A stretch of DNA of 64,000 nucleotides from UBA3839 sp902776985 (GCA_902776985.1 CACYSD010000002.1:62001-126000), one strand, 5' to 3'. Shown: positions 1-9,596, numbered from the stretch's first letter. The notes: generated by a model not told the origin, from the letters alone. Made by a program: numbers and translations.

Positions 1-2690
1 CATCGAATACGGCTCTGTGCGTAGGTCCTAAAATCAAATACGTCGCTGTGAAGGGTAATAATCCCTACACAGGAGAAGAGGCTATCTACATTGTTGCGGA
101 ATCCAGGAAAAATGTATATTTCCCTGAAGAACTCCTGCCCCTTGGGGAAGGCTGGGACGGGGTCTCCCTGGTAGGTCTGCAGTATGAGCAGCTGTTCCCA
201 TGGGTGAAGCCCTGCGCTGTGGAGAACGAGAAGGTGGTGGACAAGAGCGCAGAGGCATTCCGTGTAATCCCGGGCGACTACGTAACAACGGAGGACGGTA
301 CGGGAATCGTGCACATCGCTCCTACCTTCGGTGCCGACGACGCCAAGGTTGCCAAGGACGCAGGAATTCCATCGCTCTTCGTGATTGACAAGAACGGCGA
401 CACACGCCCTATGGTGGACTTCACCGGCAAGTATTTCGTTCGTGAGGACATGGATCAGGACTTCGTAGGCAAGTGTGTGAACGAAAGCTACTGGAAGCAC
501 AGCGGCGACTTCGTGAAGAATGCCTACGACCCACGCTTCAACAAAGACGGCAAGTACGACGAGAAGGCTGCCAACAAGGAGATGGACCTCAACGTCATCC
601 TCTGCATCGAGATGAAGGAGGAAGGCACAGCATTCAAGATAGAGAAGCACGTGCACAACTATCCTCACTGCTGGCGCACCGACAAACCTGTCCTCTACTA
701 CCCTCTCGACTCATGGTTCATCCGCTCTACAGCATGCAAGGAGCGAATGTTCGAACTCAACCAGACTATCAAATGGAAGCCTGAATCCACCGGAACAGGA
801 CGCTTCGGCAAGTGGCTGGAGAACCTCAACGACTGGAACCTCTCCCGTTCACGCTACTGGGGTACACCGTTGCCTATCTGGCGCAACAAGGACACTCGCG
901 AGGAAGTGTGCATAGGAAGCGTGGAGGAACTCTACAACGCCATCGAGAAATCTGTAGCCGCAGGAGTGATGGCAAGCAACCCACTCAAGGAAAAAGGGTT
1001 CGTTCCCGGCGACATGAGCCAGGAGAACTACGACAAGATAGACCTGCACCGCCCATACGTGGACGACATCAAACTCGTCAGCGACAAGGGCAATGTGCTC
1101 ACCCGCGAACTCGACCTCATCGACGTGTGGTTCGACTCAGGCGCCATGCCTTACGCACAGATTCACTATCCGTTCGAGAACCGTGAGCTTATCGAGAAGG
1201 GAACAGCCTACCCTGCCGACTTCATTGCCGAGGGCGTGGATCAGACACGTGGCTGGTTCTTCACTCTCCATGCCATAGCGACAATGGTGTTCGACTCCGT
1301 TGCGTTCAAGAATGTAATCTCAAACGGACTCGTGCTCGACAAGAACGGTGTGAAGATGTCGAAGCGACTGGGCAACGTAATCAATCCGTTCGAATGTATT
1401 GAGCAATACGGTGCCGACGCTGTGCGCTGGTACATGGTCACAAACTCATCGCCCTGGGACAACCTCCTGTTCGACCCCGACGGAGTGAAGGAAGTCACAA
1501 GCCAGTTCTTCATCAAGCTGCACCAGGCATACGCCTTCTTCGCCATGTACGCCAACGTGGACGGATTCACCAACGACCAACCTCAAGTGAACCACTCTGA
1601 GCGCAACGACTTCGACCGCTGGCTGATGTCTGAACTCAACACCCTTACCAAGAACGTGAGATTGTATCTCGACGACTACGACCCGACACCTGCAGCACGA
1701 CTGATTCAGGCATTCGTAATCGACAAACTCTCCAACTGGTACATCCGTCTGAACAAGGCACGTTTCTGGGCAGGCGAAATGACTCAGGACAAACTCTCAG
1801 CATACCAGACACTCTACACCTGTCTGGAAACACTCAGCCGACTCATAGCACCGTTCGCACCATTCTATGCCGAACAGCTCTACAACGACCTGCGTGGCGA
1901 CAACACAGAAAGCGTGCATCTCGCATCGTTCCCAAGCTACGACGACAAACTCATCGACAAGGAACTCGAAGTAGCCATGGAAGCAGCTATGAAGGTAACG
2001 TCTATGGGTCTCTCCATCCGCAAGAAGGTGAAGATTCCTGTAATCCAGGTGCTCCAGGCACTGGCTATTCCAGATACAGACGCCGTGCTCAGCAGCCGCA
2101 TCGACCGCATGAAGGAAATCATCACCAAGGAAGTGAACGTGAAGGAACTGCAGCTGATGGACGGCAAGCTCCTCGTGAAGACCGTGAAGTGCAACTTCAG
2201 AGTAATGGGCAAGAAATTCGGCAAGATGATGAAAGCCGTTGCCGACGCCGTGACCAACATGAGTCAGGCACAGATATCCGAACTCGAAAGCAACGGACAG
2301 ATCACGCTCCAGGCAGACGGTCAGGACGCTGTGGTAGAACTCGCCGACGTGGACATCATCTCTCAGGACATCCCGGGATGGAGCGTTCAGAACGAAGGTG
2401 TGATGACCGTGGCACTCGACATCACAGTCACTCCTGAACTGAAGCGCGAAGGAAATGCACGACGCATCATCAAGCAGATTCAGACCATGCGCAAGACACA
2501 GGGATTTGAGATTACCGACCGCATCAATGTCTATATCACCTCTACGCCTGAGACCGAGGACATCATCAACACCTACCGCGACTACATCGCCAACCAGGTG
2601 CTGGCTACATCCATCACGCTCGGTCAGCCAGAAGGCGAGACAATAGCATTCGAAGACTTTAACGCAGTAATCAATGTCGAGAAGGTATAA
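1..2690 (+). CDS. ileS: Isoleucyl-tRNA synthetase, 5'-truncated
   Basis: Charges tRNA-Ile with isoleucine in the cytoplasm. The frame is open from base 3 and reads SNTALCVGPKIKYV, matching the catalytic/editing region of IleRS, so the N-terminal part (about 240 residues by comparison with the usual length of about 1,140) lies outside the window. Visible are the catalytic signature KMSKRLGN near base 1355, the motif WFDSGAMPYAQ, the helical anticodon-binding domain (about 1600-1950) and a C-terminal DUF5915-type domain ending INVEKV. KMSKR rather than KMSKS is typical of the eukaryote-like IleRS clade; that placement is known for the family, not tested here. The stop overlaps the start of lspA by 17 nt, so the two are probably cotranscribed and translationally coupled. 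Confidence 0.97.
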   Translation, partial: SNTALCVGPKIKYVAVKGNNPYTGEEAIYIVAESRKNVYFPEELLPLGEGWDGVSLVGLQYEQLFPWVKPCAVENEKVVDKSAEAFRVIPGDYVTTEDGTGIVHIAPTFGADDAKVAKDAGIPSLFVIDKNGDTRPMVDFTGKYFVREDMDQDFVGKCVNESYWKHSGDFVKNAYDPRFNKDGKYDEKAANKEMDLNVILCIEMKEEGTAFKIEKHVHNYPHCWRTDKPVLYYPLDSWFIRSTACKERMFELNQTIKWKPESTGTGRFGKWLENLNDWNLSRSRYWGTPLPIWRNKDTREEVCIGSVEELYNAIEKSVAAGVMASNPLKEKGFVPGDMSQENYDKIDLHRPYVDDIKLVSDKGNVLTRELDLIDVWFDSGAMPYAQIHYPFENRELIEKGTAYPADFIAEGVDQTRGWFFTLHAIATMVFDSVAFKNVISNGLVLDKNGVKMSKRLGNVINPFECIEQYGADAVRWYMVTNSSPWDNLLFDPDGVKEVTSQFFIKLHQAYAFFAMYANVDGFTNDQPQVNHSERNDFDRWLMSELNTLTKNVRLYLDDYDPTPAARLIQAFVIDKLSNWYIRLNKARFWAGEMTQDKLSAYQTLYTCLETLSRLIAPFAPFYAEQLYNDLRGDNTESVHLASFPSYDDKLIDKELEVAMEAAMKVTSMGLSIRKKVKIPVIQVLQALAIPDTDAVLSSRIDRMKEIITKEVNVKELQLMDGKLLVKTVKCNFRVMGKKFGKMMKAVADAVTNMSQAQISELESNGQITLQADGQDAVVELADVDIISQDIPGWSVQNEGVMTVALDITVTPELKREGNARRIIKQIQTMRKTQGFEITDRINVYITSTPETEDIINTYRDYIANQVLATSITLGQPEGETIAFEDFNAVINVEKV

Positions 2691-3300
2691 GCTTACCCTG
2701 CTGTCAGCCGGACTCATCATAGCCGTAGTTCTCATTGACCAAATCATCAAGATGGCCGTCAAGACCCACATGTACCTCGGCGAGGACATAGAACTGACAG
2801 GCTGGTTTCACATCAAGTTCATTGAGAACAACGGAATGGCATTCGGAATGGAACTGGGCGGAAAATATCTGCTCACTTCCTTCCGCATACTTATGGTGCC
2901 TGTGCTGATATGGTATATCCGCAAGCTCATCCTCGAACGGGGACACAAGGCACTTATCATCTGCCTCTCGCTGATTCTTGCAGGAAACATAGGCAATGTG
3001 ATTGACTGCCTCTTCTACGGACTCATATTCAACAACCCCGCTGCTCCGGCTGTGGCACAGTTCGTTGCCCCGGGCGACGGCTACACAGGCTTCATGCTGG
3101 GACGAGTGGTCGATATGTTCTACTTCCCGCTATTCGAATGGAACATGCCCGACTGGGGTTGGGTGAACAAACTTCCACTCGTGCCCGACGCAGGCGAACA
3201 TTGTGTGTTCTTCTCCGCAATCTTCAACTTTGCCGACGCTGCCATCAGCTGCTCAGTGATGTACCTGCTGATATTCTTCAAGAAGATATTCAAAAAATAA
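2674..3300 (+). CDS. lspA: Lipoprotein signal peptidase (signal peptidase II)
   Basis: Inner-membrane aspartyl protease that removes the signal peptide of prolipoproteins after lipidation. The 208-residue protein has about four hydrophobic segments. The two catalytic aspartates are in GRVVDMFYFP and FNFADAAIS. Compared with the roughly 160-residue proteobacterial form it carries an extra loop (about residues 115-145, rich in Pro and Gly) before the first Asp, as Bacteroidetes LspA proteins commonly do. The ATG lies inside the end of ileS in another frame. The following gene encodes a lipoprotein, a natural substrate. Confidence 0.96.
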   Translation: MSRRYKLTLLSAGLIIAVVLIDQIIKMAVKTHMYLGEDIELTGWFHIKFIENNGMAFGMELGGKYLLTSFRILMVPVLIWYIRKLILERGHKALIICLSLILAGNIGNVIDCLFYGLIFNNPAAPAVAQFVAPGDGYTGFMLGRVVDMFYFPLFEWNMPDWGWVNKLPLVPDAGEHCVFFSAIFNFADAAISCSVMYLLIFFKKIFKK

Positions 3301-3309
3301 CAGATACCC

Positions 3310-4305
3310 TTGCTCCGCATATTCTTCCATCCAAATCATAAAGTGCTGCTGACAATACTGATGTCGGCGGCATTGTTCGTTTCCTGCGAGAGACGTCCCG
3401 ACGACGTCGTGTCGAGAAGAAAGATGGAAGAAATCCTCTACGACTACCACAAGGCGCAGTCTATGCTCTCGCACATGGGCGACAACGAGGAGAATATCAC
3501 TAGCGCGGAAATGATAAACGCAGTCTTCGAGAAGCACGGCATAACGGAGGCGCAGTTCGACTCCTCACTCGTTTGGTACAACGCCCACAGCGAAGACCTA
3601 AAGAAAATTTACGACAACCTCGTGGAGAGATACACAGAGGAGAACGAAGCTCTTGCCCTCCAGCTCGGAAGCCATGAACTTACCGCTTCACTCTCTGCCG
3701 AAGGCGACACTACAAGTCTGTGGAACGGTTCAAAAGTGATGGTGCTACACAATAACAGAATGCAGAATACAGAGCAGTTCCAGATCAAGGCCGACACCAG
3801 TTTCCATGCCCACGACAAATTCATCTTCTTTGCCAACGTGATTATCCTGAAGGGAAACCGCAACTCCGACTCCAACTCACTCACAGCCTCTCTCTCCATC
3901 ATCAGTTCGGAAGGGAAGGCATTCAGCCAGGTTAGCAAAATCAGCGCTAACAACACCATTCAGCTGGAAATCACCAAGGCCGACAATACCAAGATCAAGG
4001 AAATTACCGGGTTCCTCCACTACCAAGGAGCCGAGGGCGAGAGAAGCCTCTGCATGATTGACAATATCCAGCTCATCCGTATGCATATTGACGATGACGA
4101 AGAGGAAGAGACCGACAGCATAGCAACCGAATCAGACTCACTTGGCATCGACTCTGCAATGATAGTGAAGAAGCCCGAACGCGGAGAAAGACTCTCACCG
4201 AATGAACTGCTCAAGAAGCAGGATCATAAGGAACGCATCAGAATCAAGAAAGCTCCGGATGTAAGAACTCCAAACTCATTCGGAATTATGCGCAAACGAA
4301 GATGA
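3310..4305 (+). CDS. DUF4296 family lipoprotein
   Basis: Predicted lipoprotein of 331 residues. The N-terminus has a hydrophobic stretch and the lipobox ALFVSC, followed by RRPDDVVSRRKMEEIL, the characteristic start of DUF4296, a Bacteroidetes family of unknown function. The helical DUF4296 part covers roughly residues 28-115. The remainder is beta-rich, with an acidic stretch (DDDEEEE) near residue 260 and a basic C-terminus ending RKRR. The start shown is a TTG 9 nt after the lspA stop; an ATG at 3361 would leave a very short signal sequence. The gene follows lspA and overlaps the next ORF by 4 nt (ATGA), so the three form one unit. Confidence 0.85.
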   Translation: MLRIFFHPNHKVLLTILMSAALFVSCERRPDDVVSRRKMEEILYDYHKAQSMLSHMGDNEENITSAEMINAVFEKHGITEAQFDSSLVWYNAHSEDLKKIYDNLVERYTEENEALALQLGSHELTASLSAEGDTTSLWNGSKVMVLHNNRMQNTEQFQIKADTSFHAHDKFIFFANVIILKGNRNSDSNSLTASLSIISSEGKAFSQVSKISANNTIQLEITKADNTKIKEITGFLHYQGAEGERSLCMIDNIQLIRMHIDDDEEEETDSIATESDSLGIDSAMIVKKPERGERLSPNELLKKQDHKERIRIKKAPDVRTPNSFGIMRKRR

Positions 4306-4520
4306 GAAGAATTGCAGCTACAACCATAGTTCTGCCTTCGGGAGAGACATACAAAAACCACGTGGTTGAACTCTATGACAACCGCGTGGTAAATCACTAC
4401 CCTCTCGTGGGAGAAATAGAAATGACAGAATGGCTGGGCGGAACAATAATCTGCGAGAAAGATGCCGTGTGGCACATCACAACTGGCGCCGACGGAGTTC
4501 AGCACAAACGACAGCTGTAG
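4302..4520 (+). CDS. Small protein of unknown function (72 aa)
   Basis: Starts in an ATGA overlap with the DUF4296 gene, a good sign of real coupled translation. The 72 residues begin MRRIAATTIVLPSG and look beta-rich, without signal peptide or membrane segment. The first 40 or so residues faintly recall the N-terminal beta-sandwich of Bacteroidales amidohydrolases, but no metal-binding barrel follows, so no enzyme function is claimed. The last 44 nt overlap, tail to tail, the end of the methyltransferase gene on the other strand. Confidence 0.6.
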   Translation: MRRIAATTIVLPSGETYKNHVVELYDNRVVNHYPLVGEIEMTEWLGGTIICEKDAVWHITTGADGVQHKRQL

Positions 4521-5229
4521 CAATAGCCACATTCAGGGAGTCGGTCGTTGCCCTGCCTTCAGGATAATTTGGAATCAGAAGACGATGGGTGACCAGTTCT
4601 CCAACCTCTGACGATATGCCGTTTCCCTCATTACCCATAACGATTATTCCCTTAATAACAGACTCAGGCAAGGACTCCTGCTCATAGATTGATTTACCGT
4701 CGAGGAATGTGCCCAATACAGGCACGTCAGAATGTTCCCGGACACTCTTAAGTACTGCAGGTAAATCCACATAGTGAACCTTCACATGAGCCAAAGCACC
4801 CATAGTTGCCTGAACAGTCTTGGGATTATACACATCAGCACAACCATGAGAACACAGCACGTGTTCCACTCCAAACCAGTCGGCGATGCGAAGAATCGTG
4901 CCCACATTCCCAGGATTCTGAACACCGTCCAGAGCAAGACACAATCCCGTTTCCAGCACACTTTCATCCCAGTCATAGTGTTTCTGGCGCAAAACCGCAA
5001 ACACATCCTGAGGAGTCTCAAGCAGACTTAAGCGGCGCAGATCTTCATCGGTTATCAGCTCTCCACCGTCGGCAATCTTCCTTACCTCAGCCTTCCACAC
5101 ACACTCATAGCCACCCTGCAGCAAATCACTGACCACCTTATGGCCTTCGGCAATAAACACATCTTCACGGTCGCGAATTTTCTTGCGCTGAAGCGAATTA
5201 ACCCATTTTAATTTATTCTTGCTTATCAT
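4477..5229 (-). CDS. TrmH/SpoU family RNA 2'-O-methyltransferase
   Basis: SAM-dependent methyltransferase that probably methylates a ribose 2'-OH in rRNA or tRNA. The 250-residue protein has an N-terminal substrate-binding part (FIAEGHKVV, about residues 25-32) and the SPOUT domain with its three motifs: DGVQNPGNVGTILRIAD, VMGNEGNGIS and the knot motif SLNVAIATAVV near the C-terminus. The exact target cannot be told from sequence. It is divergent from the Omp85 gene, with its own well-formed promoter at 5249-5279. The 3' end overlaps the convergent 72-residue ORF by 44 nt. Confidence 0.93.
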   Translation of the reverse strand: MISKNKLKWVNSLQRKKIRDREDVFIAEGHKVVSDLLQGGYECVWKAEVRKIADGGELITDEDLRRLSLLETPQDVFAVLRQKHYDWDESVLETGLCLALDGVQNPGNVGTILRIADWFGVEHVLCSHGCADVYNPKTVQATMGALAHVKVHYVDLPAVLKSVREHSDVPVLGTFLDGKSIYEQESLPESVIKGIIVMGNEGNGISSEVGELVTHRLLIPNYPEGRATTDSLNVAIATAVVCAELRRRQL

Positions 5230-5248
5230 AATCGTTTTTTTCTCCGCC

Positions 5249-5279
5249 CAAAGTTAGGAAAAAACTACTTACCAGCAAA
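5249..5279 (-). promoter_or_regulatory. Bacteroidetes-type promoter for the methyltransferase gene
   Basis: On the minus strand TTTG (5279-5276) is followed by exactly 19 nt and TAACTTTG (5256-5249). This fits the Bacteroidetes primary sigma consensus TTTG-N19-21-TAnnTTTG. It lies about 20 nt upstream of the start codon at 5229. Confidence 0.75.
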
Positions 5280-5339
5280 ACTGAACGGCCGCAAATCAAG
5301 AATTATGAAAAAATCAAGGAGTTATTCATAAAAAAAACG

Positions 5340-5347
5340 TAAATTTG
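5340..5347 (+). promoter_or_regulatory. -7 promoter element for the Omp85 gene
   Basis: TAAATTTG matches the -7 consensus TAnnTTTG; no clear -33 TTTG stands 19-21 nt upstream. The element would place transcription start a few bases before the ATG at 5357, giving a very short leader. It also makes an in-frame TTG at 5345 implausible as start because that codon lies within the promoter. Confidence 0.5.
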
Positions 5348-5356
5348 CAAGTTAAA

Positions 5357-7669
5357 ATGATTCGTCAACTATCCAGACATATTGTCCTCGCCTCCGTGCT
5401 GATTCTCACCCTTATGTGTGGGAATGCCTGTAGTGTGGACAAATACGTGGAAGAAGGCGATTACCACCTGAAGAAAGTCTATATCTCCTACAAGGAAAGC
5501 AAAGAAGATGACAGCAGCATGGGACTTCGGCAATATGTGAAGCAGAATCCCAACACAAGCTGGTTCGGAGCAAAAGTACCACTCAGAATCTACTGTCTCT
5601 CCAGCCCACAGAAAGCGACTGGAATGTCAAAGTTGCTTCGCAAAATCGGAGAAGCTCCGGTAATCTACGACTCACTTCAGACTGACGCATCGGTGCAGGA
5701 TATGCAGAGAGTGCTGGGCAACGCAGGATATATGCATGCCCAAATCACAACAACAAAAAAGACAAAAGGCAAGAGCCTCACACTCATATATAATATTGAC
5801 AAAGGAGAACGCTACGTCATCAACCATATCAACCGGGAAATAGAGGACGACGGACTTCGCACCATCATCTGCGGTGGTGACACAGCCGTTTCGCTTCTGC
5901 ACAGCGGCGACCCACTGAACATCAATACCCTCAACTCTGAGAGGTCTCGCATCATGAACCTCCTTCAGGGAATGGGATACTACAAGTTCAATAAAGACTA
6001 TATCTCATACAGGGCTGACACCATTGCCGATTCGAACGATGTGGATCTGACTCTCCAGATTCGTCTGCACATGGAGAACGGACGAAGCGAACCCACTCCG
6101 CACCGCCAGTACCGCATAGGTGACGTGAATTTCCTTCAGGACATCACATCCGTAGAAGAGGCAACAGACAGCATTGACTACAAGGGTGCTCGCATATTCT
6201 ACAAGGACCAGCTACATTTCCGTCCATCTATGTTCACGTCGAATTCCCTGCTCCACAGCGGCGAGCTCTTCAGCAACGTGAAGATGCGACAGACACTGGG
6301 CAACTTCAACCGACTAGGTGCTGTGGGCTATTCGGCTTCAAGAATGCAGCAGCGGGGCGAGACAGACACACTTGACTGCTTCATGATGGTCAACAGAGGC
6401 TATCCACACTCCCTCTCACTCGACATCGAAGGCACCAACACAGCAGGAGACTTAGGTGCAGCGGCATCGGTAAGTTACAACCACAAGAACCTGTTTAAGG
6501 GAAGTGAGATGCTCACCATCAAACTGCGTGGAGCCTACGAAGCCATTACAGGACTTGAAGGCTACGAAGGACGCAACTACACCGAAATGGGAGGAGAAAT
6601 GAAGCTGGCTTTCCCTGGATTCCTCCTGCCCTTCGTCAAGCAAGACTTCGGAATAAGCCATCGCGCCACATCCGAAATATCGCTACAGTATAACAGCCAG
6701 AACCGTCCGGAGTTCAACCGACGAGTGCTCACTGCTTCGTGGCGCTACAAATGGCAGACAAACGAAGGACATGTGAACCACCGTTTCGACCTGCTGGAGA
6801 TAAACTATATCAACATGCCCTGGATATCCGACCGGTTCAAGGAACAGTATCTGGATTCACTCGGCAAGCAGAACGCCATACTGCGCTACAACTACGAGAA
6901 CCTTCTCATCACTAAACTCGGATACACATATACATATAACTCTCTTGGTTCGAACGCCATCACCACTTACGGACAGAACGCCTGGGTGCTGAAAGCGAAT
7001 ATAGAAACTTCGGGCAACGTGCTAAGTGTACTTACCAAAGCCTTGGACACAAAAACCAACGATCAGGGACAGCGAACATTCTGCGGCATAGCATTCGCCC
7101 AGTATGTACGTGGAGATCTGGATTACTCCAAGAGTTTCAGAATAGACAACAACAACTCCGTAGCTATCCACGCCGCATTCGGCATAGCAATCCCCTACGG
7201 CAACAGCAACCTTGTTCCGTTCGAGAAAAGATACTTTGCCGGTGGTGCCAACTCCCTCAGAGGATGGAGCGTACGTTCATTAGGACCTGGTGCCTACAAA
7301 GGAGCAGACAAACAAATCAACTTCCTCAACCAGAGCGGAGACGTGAAGCTGGACATGAGCATCGAATTCCGTTCCCACCTCTTCTGGAAAATCAACGGAG
7401 CCTTGTTCGTGGACGGAGGAAATATATGGACAATACGTAAATATGAAGATCAGCCAGAAGGCGAATTCAAGATAGACAAGTTCTACAAGCAACTGGCAAT
7501 GAGCTACGGATTAGGACTGCGCGTGGTTCTCGATTTCTTCACCCTACGTTTCGACATGGGTATGAAAGGAATCAATCCCGCCTACACAGGACGCGACCAC
7601 TGGCCACTACTCCACCCTAAACTCAAACGCGACTTTGCCTTCCACTTCGCCGTCGGCCTGCCGTTCTAA
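5357..7669 (+). CDS. Omp85 (BamA/TamA-like) outer-membrane lipoprotein
   Basis: Outer-membrane protein of about 770 residues, probably helping to insert or translocate proteins. The ATG at 5357 gives a signal sequence ending at a lipobox-like Cys (GNACS), followed by KYVEEGDYHLKKVYIS, the usual start of Bacteroidetes TamA-like lipoproteins. POTRA-like repeats occupy roughly residues 30-300. The C-terminal half is the 16-strand barrel domain, with the conserved FAGGANSLRGW motif (residues about 635-645), an FVDGGNIW strand and a terminal Phe (GLPF). The divergent pairing with an RNA methyltransferase gene recurs in the phylum. Which substrates it handles cannot be inferred. Confidence 0.9.
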   Translation: MIRQLSRHIVLASVLILTLMCGNACSVDKYVEEGDYHLKKVYISYKESKEDDSSMGLRQYVKQNPNTSWFGAKVPLRIYCLSSPQKATGMSKLLRKIGEAPVIYDSLQTDASVQDMQRVLGNAGYMHAQITTTKKTKGKSLTLIYNIDKGERYVINHINREIEDDGLRTIICGGDTAVSLLHSGDPLNINTLNSERSRIMNLLQGMGYYKFNKDYISYRADTIADSNDVDLTLQIRLHMENGRSEPTPHRQYRIGDVNFLQDITSVEEATDSIDYKGARIFYKDQLHFRPSMFTSNSLLHSGELFSNVKMRQTLGNFNRLGAVGYSASRMQQRGETDTLDCFMMVNRGYPHSLSLDIEGTNTAGDLGAAASVSYNHKNLFKGSEMLTIKLRGAYEAITGLEGYEGRNYTEMGGEMKLAFPGFLLPFVKQDFGISHRATSEISLQYNSQNRPEFNRRVLTASWRYKWQTNEGHVNHRFDLLEINYINMPWISDRFKEQYLDSLGKQNAILRYNYENLLITKLGYTYTYNSLGSNAITTYGQNAWVLKANIETSGNVLSVLTKALDTKTNDQGQRTFCGIAFAQYVRGDLDYSKSFRIDNNNSVAIHAAFGIAIPYGNSNLVPFEKRYFAGGANSLRGWSVRSLGPGAYKGADKQINFLNQSGDVKLDMSIEFRSHLFWKINGALFVDGGNIWTIRKYEDQPEGEFKIDKFYKQLAMSYGLGLRVVLDFFTLRFDMGMKGINPAYTGRDHWPLLHPKLKRDFAFHFAVGLPF

Positions 7670-7696
7670 GAATAAACAATAATTTAATAATATTAT

Positions 7697-7762
7697 ATCA
7701 TCCCCAAAACCAACAGTAGGTAACTACTCCTCCCCATTCAGGAGGAGGCAAGGGAGGGGGTC
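7697..7762 (+). repeat. GC-rich hairpin repeat, copy 1 (upstream of aspS)
   Basis: Shares with copies at 13386 and 15481 the core GTAGGTAACTA followed by CTCCTCCCC, a stem-loop and a tail ending GGGAGGGGGTC. AGTAG-GTAA-CTACT can form a 5-bp stem with a GNRA-type loop; CTCCTCC/GGAGGAG forms a second, 7-bp stem. It ends 13 nt before the aspS ATG. Confidence 0.8.
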
Positions 7763-7775
7763 AAAATTTTCAAAT

Positions 7776-9542
7776 ATGTACAGAACTCACACTTGCGGTG
7801 AACTCCGCATTAACAACGTCAATGAAGTTGTCACCCTCGCAGGATGGGTACAACGCGTAAGAACCATGGGTGGTTTGACTTTCGTAGACCTGCGCGACCG
7901 CTATGGTATCACACAACTTGTGTTCAACGAAGAAGTAAATCCTGAATTATGTGAATCAGCCAAGAAACTCGGTAGAGAGTATGTGATTCAGGTAGTAGGA
8001 AAAGTGAATGAGCGCTACAGCAAAAATGCCAATATGCCTACGGGAGATATTGAGATTGACGTGGAAACACTTACTCAGCTCAATGCCAGCGAAATTCCAC
8101 CATTCACCATCGAAGACAAGAGTGACGGCGGTGACGACCTGAGAATGAAATACCGCTATCTCGACCTGCGCCGCTCCTGTGTTCGCAAGAACCTGGAACT
8201 GCGTCACCGTATGTGTATAGAGGTACGCAACTACCTCTCCAACCTCGGATTCCTCGAAGTGGAAACACCTATGCTCATCGGTTCCACTCCTGAAGGAGCA
8301 CGCGACTTCGTAGTACCAAGCCGAATGAACCCAGGACAGTTCTACGCCCTGCCACAAAGTCCTCAGACACTCAAGCAGCTCCTCATGGTAGCAGGTTTCG
8401 ACCGCTATTTCCAGATTGTGAAGTGCTTCCGCGATGAAGACCTCCGTGCTGACCGCCAGCCTGAATTTACACAGATTGACTGCGAAATGTCATTCGTAAC
8501 TCAGGACGACATCATCGAGACCTTCGAAGGAATGGCTAAACATCTCTTCAAAACACTTCGTGGCATCGAACTCACAGAGCCGTTCCTGCGCCTGCCTTGG
8601 GCAGAGGCTATGCGCCGCTTCGGTAGCGACAAGCCAGATATGCGTTTCGGAATGGAATTCGTGGAACTGATGGATGTGCTCAAAGGCACAGGAGAATTCG
8701 GAGTATTCAACGATGCTGCATACATCGGAGGTATCTGCGCCAAAGGCTGTGCCGTTTACACTCGCAAGCAGATTGACCAGCTCACCGATTGGGTTAAGCG
8801 TCCACAGATTGGAGCCAAGGGATTGGTTTACGCACGAGTTCAGGACGACGGCAGCGTGAAGTCAAGCGTTGACAAGTTCTACTCTCCAGAAGTTCTCAAC
8901 AAGCTCAAAGAAGCTATGGGGGCAGAAGCAGGAGACCTCATCCTCATCCTCAGCGGCGACGATGCCATGAAGACTCGCAAGCAACTCTGTGAACTTCGTC
9001 TGGAAATGGGTGAGCGCCTTGGTCTTCGCGACAAGAACAAGTTTGCCCTTCTCTGGGTAACAGAATTCCCAATGTTTGAGTGGAGCGACGAAGAACAGCG
9101 CCTGATGGCTATGCACCACCCGTTCACTCATCCTATGGACAGCGACATAGCACTTCTCGACACAGATCCTGCTGCTGTTCGTGCCGATGCCTACGACATG
9201 GTTTGCAACGGAGTTGAAGTCGGCGGTGGTAGCATCCGTATTCACGACCCTAAACTTCAGGCAAAGATGTTCGAGATTCTCGGTTTCACTCCAGAGCGTG
9301 CACAGGAGCAGTTCGGATTCCTCATGAACGCATTCAAGTATGGTGCGCCACCTCACGGAGGTCTTGCATACGGACTCGACCGCTGGGTAAGCCTCTTTGC
9401 CGGTCTCGACTCAATCCGCGACTGCATCGCATTCCCGAAGAACAACAGCGGACGTGACGTTATGCTTGACGCTCCTGCAGCTATCGACCAGAAGCAGCTT
9501 GACGAACTCTATCTTTCACTTGTTCCTCAAGACAAAGAATAA
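7776..9542 (+). CDS. aspS: Aspartyl-tRNA synthetase
   Basis: Class II synthetase charging tRNA-Asp in the cytoplasm; 588 residues, the normal bacterial length. An N-terminal OB-fold anticodon-binding domain (about 1-110, GWVQRVRTMGGLTFVDLRD) is followed by the class II catalytic core with motif 2 (FRDEDLRADRQPEFTQID), the bacterial GAD insertion domain (about 290-410) and motif 3 (GLAYGLDRWVSLFAG). The ATG follows a copy of the GC-rich hairpin repeat, whose purine-rich tail lies just upstream. A strong terminator closes the gene. Whether it is discriminating or non-discriminating cannot be decided by eye. Confidence 0.98.
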   Translation: MYRTHTCGELRINNVNEVVTLAGWVQRVRTMGGLTFVDLRDRYGITQLVFNEEVNPELCESAKKLGREYVIQVVGKVNERYSKNANMPTGDIEIDVETLTQLNASEIPPFTIEDKSDGGDDLRMKYRYLDLRRSCVRKNLELRHRMCIEVRNYLSNLGFLEVETPMLIGSTPEGARDFVVPSRMNPGQFYALPQSPQTLKQLLMVAGFDRYFQIVKCFRDEDLRADRQPEFTQIDCEMSFVTQDDIIETFEGMAKHLFKTLRGIELTEPFLRLPWAEAMRRFGSDKPDMRFGMEFVELMDVLKGTGEFGVFNDAAYIGGICAKGCAVYTRKQIDQLTDWVKRPQIGAKGLVYARVQDDGSVKSSVDKFYSPEVLNKLKEAMGAEAGDLILILSGDDAMKTRKQLCELRLEMGERLGLRDKNKFALLWVTEFPMFEWSDEEQRLMAMHHPFTHPMDSDIALLDTDPAAVRADAYDMVCNGVEVGGGSIRIHDPKLQAKMFEILGFTPERAQEQFGFLMNAFKYGAPPHGGLAYGLDRWVSLFAGLDSIRDCIAFPKNNSGRDVMLDAPAAIDQKQLDELYLSLVPQDKE

Positions 9543-9560
9543 TCCAAACTATACATAAAA

Positions 9561-9596
9561 AACAGTGGGTAGAACAATCTATCCACTGTTTTTTTT
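9561..9596 (+). terminator. Intrinsic terminator after aspS
   Basis: AACAGTGGGTAGA pairs with TCTATCCACTGTT (13 bp, one G-U pair) around a 4-nt loop and is followed by a run of T. Confidence 0.88.

Noticed and set aside
1797..2789. 330-codon open frame on the minus strand
   Set aside because: Lies wholly antisense to ileS and lspA, which have clear motifs; composition (runs of Val, Leu, Asp, His) is that of a mirrored reading frame.
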